Source of the DNA: JASFRS01 sp050114795
Lineage (GTDB): Bacteria; Pseudomonadota; Alphaproteobacteria; Sphingomonadales; CAKZYD01
DNA length: 20,710 bases
Assembly (NCBI GenBank): GCA_050114795.1
Contig: JASFRS010000022.1
Location: 1 to 20,710, forward strand
Direction of reading: 5' to 3'
Shown: piece by piece, positions 1 to 7,239 of the stretch
Numbering within the stretch: position 1 is the stretch's first letter
Layout of the letters: the number at the start of each line of letters is the position of its first letter
The notes under the pieces: model-generated
Told to the model about the DNA's origin: nothing
Seen by the model: only the letters and a program-made list of their open reading frames with translations
Database searches by the model: none
Made by a program: the position numbers and the translations under genes

Positions 1-1296
1 TTTGGTAACAGCATCACAACGGCTGAACATGCCATTTCCATGATGATGGCTGTATCCCGACAAATCCCACAGGCCAATGCTTCCACCCATGAAGGCAAAT
101 GGGAAAAATCCAAATTCATGGGCGTGGAGCTTTATGCGAAAGTTCTAGGCATTATTGGCTGTGGGAATATCGGTTCTATCGTTGCCGATCGCGCTCATGG
201 CTTGAAAATGAAAGTCATTGCTTTTGACCCTTATCTGACACCGGAACGTGCAATTGATTTGGGCGTTGAAAAGGTTGAATTGGAAGACCTCTTTAAACGC
301 GCTGATTTTATTTCAATGCATACACCTTTAACTGATGCGACCCGCGGTATCATTAGTGCAGAAGCTATCAAGATGATGAAATCCGGTGTGCGTATTATAA
401 ACTGCGCTCGCGGTGGTTTGATCGATGAAGAAGCTTTGAAAGAAGGTCTGGAAAGCGGCCATGTGGCTGGTGCCGCATTGGACGTGTTTGCGGTTGAACC
501 GGCTAAGGAAAGTCCACTCTTTGGTTTGCCTAATCTGATTGCAACACCGCACCTGGGTGCCTCCACCACGGAAGCGCAGGAAAATGTGGCTGTGCAGGTG
601 GCGGAACAGATTTCTGATTATCTGTTAAATGGTGCGGTCATTAATGCATTGAACATGCCGTCCCTGTCTGCAGAAGACGCACCGAAAGTGAAGCCTTATC
701 TGACTTTGGCTGAACAATTGGGCAGCTTTGCCGGACAGATTACCGAAAGTGCATTGGACGAAGTCATTATCGAATATGATGGCCATGTCACAGAATTGAA
801 CACAAAGCCAATTACAGCGGCAGTGTTAACGGGCCTCCTGCGTCCGTTGCTGGATAGTGTGAACATGATTAATGCGCCTATCATTGCGAAAGAACGGGAT
901 ATTGACATCGCCGAGGTTAAGCATGACCGCGAAAGCGATTACCACACCCTCATTCGCTTGACTGTGAAGACGGAACGTCAGACGCGGACTGTGGCGGGTA
1001 CTCTGTTTGCTAATGCCTCCCCGCGGATTGTGGATGTTCATGGGGTGCGGATCGAAGCGGAATTGGCTCAATCTGTGCTTTATATCCGCAATGATGATAA
1101 ACCGGGCTTTATTGGTGAATTGGGGTCAGCGCTCGGGTCCGCCGGGGTGAATATTGCGACCTTTAATTTAGGTCGGAACACACAAGGTGGGGAAGCACTT
1201 GCATTAATCTCCATTGACGGCGATATTCCTGCCGCTTTGCTTGAAAATGTGACAAAAATCCCGCATGTGCTCCAAGCGAAGGCCTTAACTTTCTAA
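1..1296 (+). CDS. serA: D-3-phosphoglycerate dehydrogenase, 5' end cut by window edge
   Basis: Cytoplasmic enzyme that oxidises 3-phosphoglycerate to 3-phosphohydroxypyruvate with NAD, the first step of serine synthesis. The frame is open from base 1, so the visible 431 codons are the C-terminal part; about 95 N-terminal residues seem to be missing compared with family members of about 525 residues. Visible signatures: the Rossmann glycine motif GCGNIGS, the catalytic-arginine segment NCARGGLIDEEAL, the catalytic glutamate near VFAVEPAK and the histidine in TPHLGAST. After the catalytic part comes an intervening domain and then a C-terminal ACT domain (from about SVLYIRNDDKPGF), which in this family can bind serine as a feedback signal. 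The long form with ACT domain fits alphaproteobacterial SerA. hisZ follows after 16 bases on the same strand, so the two are probably co-transcribed. Confidence 0.96.
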   Translation, partial: FGNSITTAEHAISMMMAVSRQIPQANASTHEGKWEKSKFMGVELYAKVLGIIGCGNIGSIVADRAHGLKMKVIAFDPYLTPERAIDLGVEKVELEDLFKRADFISMHTPLTDATRGIISAEAIKMMKSGVRIINCARGGLIDEEALKEGLESGHVAGAALDVFAVEPAKESPLFGLPNLIATPHLGASTTEAQENVAVQVAEQISDYLLNGAVINALNMPSLSAEDAPKVKPYLTLAEQLGSFAGQITESALDEVIIEYDGHVTELNTKPITAAVLTGLLRPLLDSVNMINAPIIAKERDIDIAEVKHDRESDYHTLIRLTVKTERQTRTVAGTLFANASPRIVDVHGVRIEAELAQSVLYIRNDDKPGFIGELGSALGSAGVNIATFNLGRNTQGGEALALISIDGDIPAALLENVTKIPHVLQAKALTF

Positions 1297-1312
1297 GTTG
1301 GAGAAAGCTGCC

Positions 1313-2476
1313 ATGGCCGATAGGGCCGCACAACAAGGACTGCTGCCTGAGGGGTTGCGCGATGCGCTGCCCCCTGAGGCTGCACATGCAGACCATATCC
1401 GCCGCCAATTGCTCGACCGGTTCGCCTCTCATGGTTATGAACAAGTGATGCCGCCGCTTATCGAGTTTGAAAGCGGTTTGGCTGGTCGACTGGCTGCTGA
1501 AAAAGCGCGAGATATGTTTCGGCTGTTGGATTCTGAATCACAGCAGGTCATGGTCTTGCGCTCTGACATTACGGGCCAAGTGGCGCGGATTGCTGCGACA
1601 CGGCTTGGCCATGTGGAACGCCCTTTACGTCTGTCTTATGCGGGAACGGCATTGCGGGTTAAAGGCTCACAACTTCGCCCTGAACGGCAGTTTGGCCAGG
1701 CTGGTGTTGAATTAATCGGTCCACGCTCTCTGGAAGCCGCATTGGAAGTTGTCCTGCTGGCCAATGAAGCCGTTGAAGGCCTCGGTTTGGAGGGGATTAG
1801 CGTTGATTTGGTCTTTCCAAGCTTTGTTCCTGAATTGGCCAAAGAACTTGGCCTGGACAAAGCATCCGTTAGTCTGATTCATGATGCCTTGGATGCCAAG
1901 GATATTGCGGGTTTGTCTTCACTTGAGGCACCCGCACGCGGCATATTTGAAGCCATATTGACCTGCGCCGGTCCGGCATCGGATGCGGTGCAAATTTTGA
2001 AATCTCTAGATTTGCCGAAACAGGCTGCAGGGGTGGTTCAGGCTATTGATGAATTTGTGTCAGCTTTAATTGCTGCAAATGCGTCATTTGAGCTGACATT
2101 GGATCCTGGCGAACAACGCGGTTTCTTCTATCAAGGCGATTTCGGGTTTTCCTTATTCTGCGAAGGTAATAAAGCGGAATTGGGACGCGGTGGGCGCTAT
2201 GGGATTCGCGCGACGAGCGGAGAAATTGAACCGGCCACCGGCTTTACACTTTATCTCGACAGTTTGATCCGCGCCGTTGACAAACCTGTGTTGGCAAAGA
2301 AAGTCTATGTCCCGCATGGGGTTGCACGAAAAGAGGGTAAGGCCCTGCGCGAACAGGGTTGGGTCACGATACAAGGTCTTGCACCCGAGCAAGATTTGCG
2401 CGAAGAGGCTGTGCGTTTAAATTGCACACATATATTGACCGGCGGTGAAATCAAAGCCGTCAATAATGAAGATTAA
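1313..2476 (+). CDS. hisZ: ATP phosphoribosyltransferase regulatory subunit HisZ
   Basis: A paralogue of histidyl-tRNA synthetase that does not charge tRNA. It forms a complex with short-form HisG to make and regulate ATP phosphoribosyltransferase, the first step of histidine synthesis. The protein has a class II synthetase core: an N-terminal LPPEAAHADHIRRQLLDRF segment, a motif-2-like stretch (LRLSYAGTALRVKG, RPERQFGQAGVELIG) and the ELGRGGRYG loop. I chose ATG 1313 (387 residues) because GGAG at 1300-1303 lies 9 bases upstream; an in-frame TTG at 1298 would put that site inside the gene. HisZ is preferred over HisS because of the short C-terminus, which lacks a clear anticodon-binding domain, and because it sits before purA, an arrangement I associate with alphaproteobacteria. 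hisG is not in the window and should be the short form. Confidence 0.93.
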   Translation: MADRAAQQGLLPEGLRDALPPEAAHADHIRRQLLDRFASHGYEQVMPPLIEFESGLAGRLAAEKARDMFRLLDSESQQVMVLRSDITGQVARIAATRLGHVERPLRLSYAGTALRVKGSQLRPERQFGQAGVELIGPRSLEAALEVVLLANEAVEGLGLEGISVDLVFPSFVPELAKELGLDKASVSLIHDALDAKDIAGLSSLEAPARGIFEAILTCAGPASDAVQILKSLDLPKQAAGVVQAIDEFVSALIAANASFELTLDPGEQRGFFYQGDFGFSLFCEGNKAELGRGGRYGIRATSGEIEPATGFTLYLDSLIRAVDKPVLAKKVYVPHGVARKEGKALREQGWVTIQGLAPEQDLREEAVRLNCTHILTGGEIKAVNNED

Positions 2477-2499
2477 TTTTTAAGAACAGGGGCTTGTCC

Positions 2500-3792
2500 G
2501 TGGGAAATGTAGTCGTCGTCGGTTCTCAATGGGGGGATGAAGGCAAAGGCAAGATTGTCGATTGGCTTTCTGAACGCGCTGATGTGGTTGTGCGTTTTCA
2601 AGGTGGCCATAATGCCGGACATACTCTGGTTATTGACGGTAAAGTCTTCAAGCTAAGCCTGTTACCATCCGGTATCGTACGCCCCGGTAAACTTTCGGTC
2701 CTGGGCAATGGCGTCGTTGTCGACCCTTGGGCGTTAGTCAAGGAAATCGAAGCACTGCGCGGCCAGGGCGTTGAAATCAACGCGGATAATTTCCAGATTG
2801 CCGAACAATGTGCGCTCATCTTGCCATTCCACCGGGAATTGGATGCGCTGCGTGAAGATGCGCGCGATGGTGTGAAAATCGGCACAACGCGCCGTGGTAT
2901 TGGCCCTGCTTATGAAGATAAAGTCGGTCGTCGTGCGCTGCGTATGTGTGATTTGGTCAGCGAAGAGGCTATTTCTAATCGCCTGGATATCCTGCTGACT
3001 CACCATAATGCCCTGCGCAAAGGGCTGGACGCGCCTTTGATTGATAAAGACGCATTAATGGCAGAGGTGCTTGAAATCGCGCCAAAGATTGCCGAGTTCA
3101 TCAAGCCTGTCTGGCGTACATTGGATGGATTGCGTCGCCAGAATAAACAGCTTCTCTTTGAAGGGGCACAAGGCATGCTGCTTGATGTGGACCATGGCAC
3201 TTATCCCTTTGTCACTTCAAGCCATACAATTTCCGGTCAAGCGGCAGCAGGTTCCGGTATGGGGCCGGGCAGCTTGGGCTATGTGCTTGGGATTACAAAA
3301 GCTTATACCACCCGCGTTGGTGCGGGGCCTTTCCCGACCGAATTAGAGGATGAGGTTGGTCAACGCCTTGGCGAACGCGGTCATGAGTTTGGTACGGTCA
3401 CAGGTCGTTCGCGCCGTTGCGGCTGGTTTGACGCGGTGCTTGTGCGTCAGTCCGTGGCTGTTGGTGGTATTACGGGCATTGCACTGACCAAATTGGATGT
3501 GCTGGATGGTTTTGATGAGTTGAAAGTCTGCACAGGCTATAAAATCAACGGTGAAGTGATTGATTATCTGCCTGCTGAAATGGCGGCACAGGCCAGTGTT
3601 GAGCCCATTTATGAAGTGATGGAAGGTTGGTCAGAGTCCACGCAGGGTGCCCGTAGCTGGGCGGACTTGCCGGCCACTGCGATTAAATACATACGTCGGA
3701 TCGAAGAGTTAATCGGTTGCCCGGTCGCGCTGCTTTCAACCAGCCCGGAACGCGATGATACGATTTTGGTCAAGGACCCCTTCGCAGGCTAA
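2500..3792 (+). CDS. purA: Adenylosuccinate synthetase
   Basis: Cytoplasmic GTP-dependent enzyme that joins aspartate to IMP to give adenylosuccinate, the first committed step to AMP. The N-terminus reads VVVVGSQWGDEGKGK, the P-loop with the catalytic aspartate, followed by NAGHTL. Further family segments are GTTRRGIGPAYEDK, EGAQGMLLDVDHGTYPFVTSS, TGRSRRCGWFDAV (IMP and aspartate binding) and TKLDVLDGF (guanine recognition). At 430 residues it has the normal family length. I chose GTG 2500 over TTG 2494 because AGGGG at 2488-2492 is 7 bases from the GTG but only 1 base from the TTG, and because M-G-N-V-V-V-V-G matches usual PurA starts. hisZ ends 23 bases upstream. The stop codon is 2 bases from the stop of the convergent rpoH gene. 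Confidence 0.97.
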   Translation: MGNVVVVGSQWGDEGKGKIVDWLSERADVVVRFQGGHNAGHTLVIDGKVFKLSLLPSGIVRPGKLSVLGNGVVVDPWALVKEIEALRGQGVEINADNFQIAEQCALILPFHRELDALREDARDGVKIGTTRRGIGPAYEDKVGRRALRMCDLVSEEAISNRLDILLTHHNALRKGLDAPLIDKDALMAEVLEIAPKIAEFIKPVWRTLDGLRRQNKQLLFEGAQGMLLDVDHGTYPFVTSSHTISGQAAAGSGMGPGSLGYVLGITKAYTTRVGAGPFPTELEDEVGQRLGERGHEFGTVTGRSRRCGWFDAVLVRQSVAVGGITGIALTKLDVLDGFDELKVCTGYKINGEVIDYLPAEMAAQASVEPIYEVMEGWSESTQGARSWADLPATAIKYIRRIEELIGCPVALLSTSPERDDTILVKDPFAG

Positions 3793-3794
3793 GC

Positions 3795-4691
3795 CTAGTC
3801 TTCGCCATTGGTCGGGGGCAGCGTTTTCGCTTCCCTCGCCAATTGCAGCATGGATTTTTGCAGCTTTTCAAAGGCGCGTACTTCAATCTGACGCACGCGT
3901 TCCCGGCTGATGTCATAAACCTGGCTTAGCTCTTCCAAAGTCGCGGGGTTGTCCTTTAAGCGGCGTTCGCGAAGGATATGTTGCTCACGCTCATTCAAGC
4001 TTTCCATGGCTTGGGCAAGCTGTGTCTGACGAATATCCAGTTCTTCCGCGTCGGCAACCAGCTGTTCTTGGCCGGGGCCTTCATCCTCCAACCAATCCAT
4101 CCATTCGCCTTCACCATCAATGCGCAAGGGCGCATTCAGGCTATGGTCATGGGCGGACATGCGGCGGTTCATCTCAATGACTTCGGTTTCACTGACATTC
4201 AGCTTTTCTGCGATTTTTGCAGCATTTTCCGGGTGCAGGTCGCCTTCTTCAATCGCTTGAATCTGTCCTTTGACGCGGCGCAGATTGAAGAATAATTTCT
4301 TCTGTGCCGCTGTCGTGCCAAGTTTGACCAGCGACCATGAGCGTAAAATATATTCCTGGATGGCGGCACGTATCCACCACATGGCATAGGTTGCCAAACG
4401 GAAGCCACGCTCTGGGTCGAAGCGTTTGACCGCCTGCATCATGCCAACATTGCCTTCGGAGATAAGTTCTGAAACCGGCAGGCCATAGCCCCGATAACCC
4501 ATAGCGATTTTGGCAACCAGGCGTAAATGGCTGGTGACCATGCGATGGGCAGCCTCAGGGTCTTCATGCTCCACCCAGCGTTTGGCGAGCATATATTCCT
4601 CATCCGGTTTCAGCAGAGGAAATTTGCGAATTTCCTGTAAATACCGGCTTAAACCACTATCCGTCGTTAAAGTTGGAAGATTTGCAGCCAT
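3795..4691 (-). CDS. rpoH: RNA polymerase heat-shock sigma factor RpoH (sigma-32)
   Basis: Sigma-70 family factor that directs core RNA polymerase to heat-shock promoters. The 298-residue protein shows region 2 (SHLRLVAKIAMGYRGYGLP, ISEGNVGMMQAVKRFDPERG, YAMWWIRAAIQEYILRSW), the RpoH box QKKLFFNLRR at about residues 130-139, which separates RpoH from RpoD and other sigma factors, and a region 4.2 helix-turn-helix (LEELSQVYDISRERVRQIEVRAFEKL). I chose ATG 4691: the mRNA has a G-rich GGGTGGGA stretch just before it, while the in-frame GTG at 4700 has little upstream. The rluD-type gene ends 21 bases upstream on the same strand. A consensus-like promoter at 4719-4748 lies inside that gene's end, so rpoH may be transcribed both by read-through and from its own start. 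Confidence 0.96.
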   Translation of the reverse strand: MAANLPTLTTDSGLSRYLQEIRKFPLLKPDEEYMLAKRWVEHEDPEAAHRMVTSHLRLVAKIAMGYRGYGLPVSELISEGNVGMMQAVKRFDPERGFRLATYAMWWIRAAIQEYILRSWSLVKLGTTAAQKKLFFNLRRVKGQIQAIEEGDLHPENAAKIAEKLNVSETEVIEMNRRMSAHDHSLNAPLRIDGEGEWMDWLEDEGPGQEQLVADAEELDIRQTQLAQAMESLNEREQHILRERRLKDNPATLEELSQVYDISRERVRQIEVRAFEKLQKSMLQLAREAKTLPPTNGED

Positions 4692-4712
4692 GCGTCCCAC
4701 CCATTAAAATTC

Positions 4713-5702
4713 TTATTTATTATACGCCTTTTCGCCTGAAGTTTCCAAAAAACGTAAAAGCGCGTTCATGTCATGTGGAAGTGGAGATTCAAATTTCAAC
4801 CTTTGATGTGAAATTGGGTGGTCGAATTCCAAAGAAAAAGCATGAAGGGCCTGGCGAGGGAAGGGGCCTTCCGCACCGTAATCCATCTTTCTTTTAGGGC
4901 CATATACGGCGTCACCAACCAATGGGTGGCCCAAGCTGGTCATATGAACACGAACCTGGTGCGTGCGCCCGGTCTCCAGGCGACATTCGACGAGGGACGC
5001 CAAAGGCTTGTCTGCAGGGCCAAAGCTTTTCAATACTTTATAATGCGTGCAGGCGCGCTTGCCGTTCGGGCCTTGGACCACAGCCATTTTTGTCCGCGCA
5101 TTGGGGTGCCGACCTATAGGTGCTTCGACCTTTCCAATCAATGGCGTGGGACGACCCCACACGATAGCGCGGTAGCGTCGTTCAATGCTGTGGTCTGAAA
5201 ATTGAGTTGTGAGGGATAGGCTGGCCGCTTCCGTCTTCGCGACCACCATTACCCCGGATGTATCTTTATCCAGGCGATGAACAATGCCTGGTCGCTGCAC
5301 CCCGCCAATGCCTTTTAAGTTTTCCCCGCAATGGTGCAGGAGGGCGTTTACCAATGTCCCGCTCCAATTCCCCGGTGCCGGGTGGACGACCATATAGGCT
5401 GGTTTGTTTAGGACCAAAACCTGCTCGTCTTCAAAGAGGACATCAAGCGGAATATCCTCAGCTTCCACATCATAGGACTCAGGCTCGGGCAGCGTGACGC
5501 GCAGCTCATCTCCGGCGTTGATTTTTAAGGACGGGCCTTTAGCTTTCTGTCCGTTGACCAAGACATGTCCTTGCTTGATGAGATTTTTAAGGCGTTCTCT
5601 TGTCAGGCCTAATTCGGCTCCGGCCAGATATTTATCCAGCCGTTCCGCCTTAATACCTTCTTCTACAAGGAGCTTTTTCTCATCCATTAGTGCATTTGCC
5701 AT
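4713..5702 (-). CDS. rluD: RluA-family 23S rRNA pseudouridine synthase (RluD type)
   Basis: Converts specific uridines to pseudouridine in large-subunit rRNA. The first 70 residues look like an S4 RNA-binding domain (KAERLDKYLAG, LTRERLKNLIKQGHVLVNG), followed by the RluA catalytic domain with GIVHRLDKDTSGVMVVAK, in which D145 is the catalytic aspartate. The later RTHQVRVHM and LGHPLVGDAVYG segments are typical of the family. At 329 residues with an S4 domain it fits RluD or RluC; target positions cannot be read from sequence. ATG 5702 has no good ribosome binding site, and an in-frame ATG at 5687 is a possible alternative. The gene precedes rpoH on the same strand, and its last codons overlap a candidate rpoH promoter. 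The M67 peptidase gene is divergent, about 57 bases away. Confidence 0.9.
   Translation of the reverse strand: MANALMDEKKLLVEEGIKAERLDKYLAGAELGLTRERLKNLIKQGHVLVNGQKAKGPSLKINAGDELRVTLPEPESYDVEAEDIPLDVLFEDEQVLVLNKPAYMVVHPAPGNWSGTLVNALLHHCGENLKGIGGVQRPGIVHRLDKDTSGVMVVAKTEAASLSLTTQFSDHSIERRYRAIVWGRPTPLIGKVEAPIGRHPNARTKMAVVQGPNGKRACTHYKVLKSFGPADKPLASLVECRLETGRTHQVRVHMTSLGHPLVGDAVYGPKRKMDYGAEGPFPRQALHAFSLEFDHPISHQRLKFESPLPHDMNALLRFLETSGEKAYNK
4719..4748 (-). promoter_or_regulatory. Candidate rpoH promoter inside the 3' end of rluD
   Basis: Read on the minus strand, TTGGAA (4748-4743) is followed after 18 bases by a perfect TATAAT (4724-4719). The predicted transcript start near 4712 gives a leader of about 20 bases before the rpoH ATG at 4691. 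The TATAAT is also the Tyr-Asn codon pair near the end of the RluD protein. The hexamers are direct observation; promoter activity is inferred. Confidence 0.5.
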
Positions 5703-5759
5703 CTTGTTGCGCGGGCCAAATCAACTTAGGCTGCCTATAGCATGAATTTGGAGCCGCGT

Positions 5760-6212
5760 GTGTCTTCAACCGCACCAATTGTCATTTTAAATAAGGCGCA
5801 TCAACAGATTATCGCCGATGCAAGCCTTGGCGCATATCCGCAAGAAGCCTGCGGTTTGCTTTTAGGCGATATCGTCGAGCACCGCCGTGTTGTGCGAGAT
5901 ATTGTGATTACGCGAAATATCGCACCAAGTGGACATGACCGGTTTGAGGTGGCACCTGAAGACCTGCTTCGGGTGCATAAGGATGCCAGAGCGTGCGGCC
6001 TTCATGTGCTTGGTCATTTTCATTCACACCCCAACGGCCATATGGAACCATCAACCCATGATGCCGAACAGGCGCATGATATCGGTAAGCTCTGGCTAAT
6101 TCAGGCGATAAAAGATGATGAGTTGTTGGAATTGAAGGCTTATCTGGCGGTCCGTGATGAGCATTGGGGCTGGCCATTCATTGCCCTTGCTATTCAGACC
6201 GGCGATGATTAA
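5760..6212 (+). CDS. M67-family (JAB1/MPN+/JAMM) metallopeptidase
   Basis: Zinc metallopeptidase-like protein of the bacterial JAMM class. The complete JAMM signature is present: E29 in YPQEACGLLLG, then H88-S-H90, seven residues, S98, two residues and D101 (HSHPNGHMEPSTHD). Bacterial relatives include MEC+/CysO-type processing enzymes and deubiquitinase-like peptidases; no ubiquitin-like partner or sulfur-carrier gene is visible here, so the substrate is unknown. I chose GTG 5760 (150 residues) because GGAG at 5750-5753 is spaced 6 bases from it; the in-frame ATG 5742 would add MNLEPR, has no ribosome binding site and would place GGAG inside the gene. The gene is divergent from rluD and followed after 37 bases by the cold-shock gene. 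Confidence 0.85.
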   Translation: MSSTAPIVILNKAHQQIIADASLGAYPQEACGLLLGDIVEHRRVVRDIVITRNIAPSGHDRFEVAPEDLLRVHKDARACGLHVLGHFHSHPNGHMEPSTHDAEQAHDIGKLWLIQAIKDDELLELKAYLAVRDEHWGWPFIALAIQTGDD

Positions 6213-6249
6213 GTCTTGTCGTTATGCAAAAGAAGGACCTCTGAACACT

Positions 6250-6459
6250 ATGGCTCTTGGCGAAGTCAAATGGTTTAACATGGCAAAGGGCTATGGCTTC
6301 ATCCGCCCGGATGAAGGGGCGAGAGATGTGTTCGTTCATATTACCGCATTGCAGCGCTCTGGCATTGAAAAGCTGGATGAGGGGCAACGCGTGGAATTTG
6401 AATTAACCCAAAACCAGGAGGGAAAGACGCAGGCCATCGGACTGCGTCTTCTTGACTAA
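6250..6459 (+). CDS. Cold-shock-domain (CspA-family) protein
   Basis: A 69-residue single cold-shock domain, a five-stranded OB fold that binds single-stranded RNA or DNA and commonly acts as an RNA chaperone. The start GEVKWFNMAKGYGFIRPDEG contains RNP1 (KGYGFI), and DVFVHITALQRSG contains RNP2 (VFVHI); the domain ends with a Q-A-I-G-L core typical of the family. ATG 6250 is chosen because the domain begins directly after it and AGAAGGA lies at 6231-6237, somewhat far at 12 bases. The leader is only 37 bases after the M67 gene, without the long 5' untranslated region of cold-inducible cspA genes, so cold induction by that mechanism is not supported. The last codons form a hairpin described separately. 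Confidence 0.93.
   Translation: MALGEVKWFNMAKGYGFIRPDEGARDVFVHITALQRSGIEKLDEGQRVEFELTQNQEGKTQAIGLRLLD
6424..6450 (+). terminator. Hairpin within the last codons of the cold-shock gene
   Basis: AAGACGCAG (6424-6432) and CTGCGTCTT (6442-6450) are perfectly complementary, giving a 9-bp stem with a 9-base loop, followed by TTCTT-type sequence rather than a clean T run. It ends about 6 bases before the stop codon. It could be a weak terminator or a 3' stabilising structure for the short mRNA; it may also be chance. Confidence 0.35.
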
Positions 6460-6468
6460 TTCAAAAGC

Positions 6469-6487
6469 TAACCCTTAGAAGGGGTTA
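6469..6487 (-). terminator. Short hairpin at the convergent csp/DUF1134 junction
   Basis: TAACCC (6469-6474) pairs with GGGTTA (6482-6487) around a 7-base loop that contains the stop codon of the minus-strand DUF1134 gene. On the minus strand the stem is followed by GC and TTTT, a weak intrinsic-terminator layout. The stem is only 6 bp, so confidence is limited. Confidence 0.35.
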
Positions 6488-7089
6488 AGCGTCTGGTCCT
6501 CAGTAAATTTAATATAACCGACGTTAGCGGTCGCGCGCAGGCCCACGCCTAAGCGGATGGGAACAATGATGATATCGTCCCTTTGATAATAACTAACACC
6601 TAAACCACCCACGAAATAGAATTGACCTTCAGCGGCCGGATAGCGACGATATAAATTCTGCGTATCATAGAGGTTGTAGACCAGGATAAAGGCCTTGGCT
6701 GCATCCCCGCCGAATTCAAAGCCAACGGATGGGCCGGCCCAGTGGACAGGGCGTTCCCCTTCAATCTTGTGGTACAATGTGCCACCACCATAACGTAGCG
6801 CGGCGACAATACCACCACCAGCTTCTTCACCGGCGATATAGGCATTGGGGCGGCCCAGCTCTGAAAAGAGGTTTTCAATGACGCCAGCTAGACCTTCTGC
6901 CCCGTCACCAAATACGTCTTTAGCTGCATCCAAAACGGTTTCCTGATCATAGCCGGCTTCTGTTGTCTGGGTGCGCTGGTTGGCCGACACGGAGCGCGTC
7001 GATGATGAACTGGAACAGCCGGAAATAGCTAAGGTGCCCACAAGGGTAAGAGCGGTAAAAATTGTCTTCAGATTTTTGGGATGCGCCAT
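6475..7089 (-). CDS. DUF1134 (EipA-like) envelope lipoprotein
   Basis: Predicted lipoprotein of 204 residues. A lysine-containing N-terminus and hydrophobic stretch lead to the lipobox ISG-C with C25 as the lipidation site, then a serine-rich tether. The rest matches the DUF1134 pattern: GRPNAYIAGEEAGGG, ALRYGGGTLYHK, WAGPSVGFEFGGDAAK, LVYNLYDTQNLYRRY and a C-terminal NPF. The best-studied member, EipA of Brucella, is a small periplasmic beta-barrel needed for envelope integrity; a similar role here is inferred. ATG 7089 has AGAGG upstream in the mRNA (GAGAGGTTCTT before the ATG), which supports the start. A lipobox in place of a plain secretion signal is a notable variant. The gene is convergent with the cold-shock gene and divergent from the acyl-CoA synthetase. 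Confidence 0.86.
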   Translation of the reverse strand: MAHPKNLKTIFTALTLVGTLAISGCSSSSSTRSVSANQRTQTTEAGYDQETVLDAAKDVFGDGAEGLAGVIENLFSELGRPNAYIAGEEAGGGIVAALRYGGGTLYHKIEGERPVHWAGPSVGFEFGGDAAKAFILVYNLYDTQNLYRRYPAAEGQFYFVGGLGVSYYQRDDIIIVPIRLGVGLRATANVGYIKFTEDQTLNPF

Positions 7090-7146
7090 AAGAACCTCTC
7101 TTTCATCTCCTGATAGTCCGCCCTATCATGTTTATCATAGCGCGCA

Positions 7147-7158
7147 AAATGTACATTT
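7147..7158. promoter_or_regulatory. Perfect 12-base palindrome, candidate operator
   Basis: AAATGTACATTT is a perfect inverted repeat in the 150-base space between the divergent DUF1134 and acyl-CoA synthetase genes. It lies just upstream of a minus-strand -10-like TATGAT. A dimeric regulator site is possible, but no regulator gene is in the window and a palindrome of this size can arise by chance. Confidence 0.3.
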
Positions 7159-7239
7159 GAAATTGGCCATTGTTTGACGCTAATTTTGTTTAATAAGAAA
7201 AACTGCAAAAAAAGATCAAATCAGGAGTTGGGAGTTGTC

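Noticed and set aside
3786..3796. AGGCTAAGCCT inverted repeat between the purA and rpoH stop codons
   Set aside because: Only a 4-bp stem with a 3-base loop is possible and no T run follows on either strand, so it is too weak to call a terminator.
6213..6249. Cold-inducible leader (thermosensor) before the cold-shock gene
   Set aside because: The space after the preceding gene is only 37 bases, too short for the long structured leader of cspA-type mRNAs.
7174..7202. TTGACG as a -35 element for the acyl-CoA synthetase
   Set aside because: At 16-18 base spacing no acceptable -10 hexamer is present; TAATAA is only 11 bases away.
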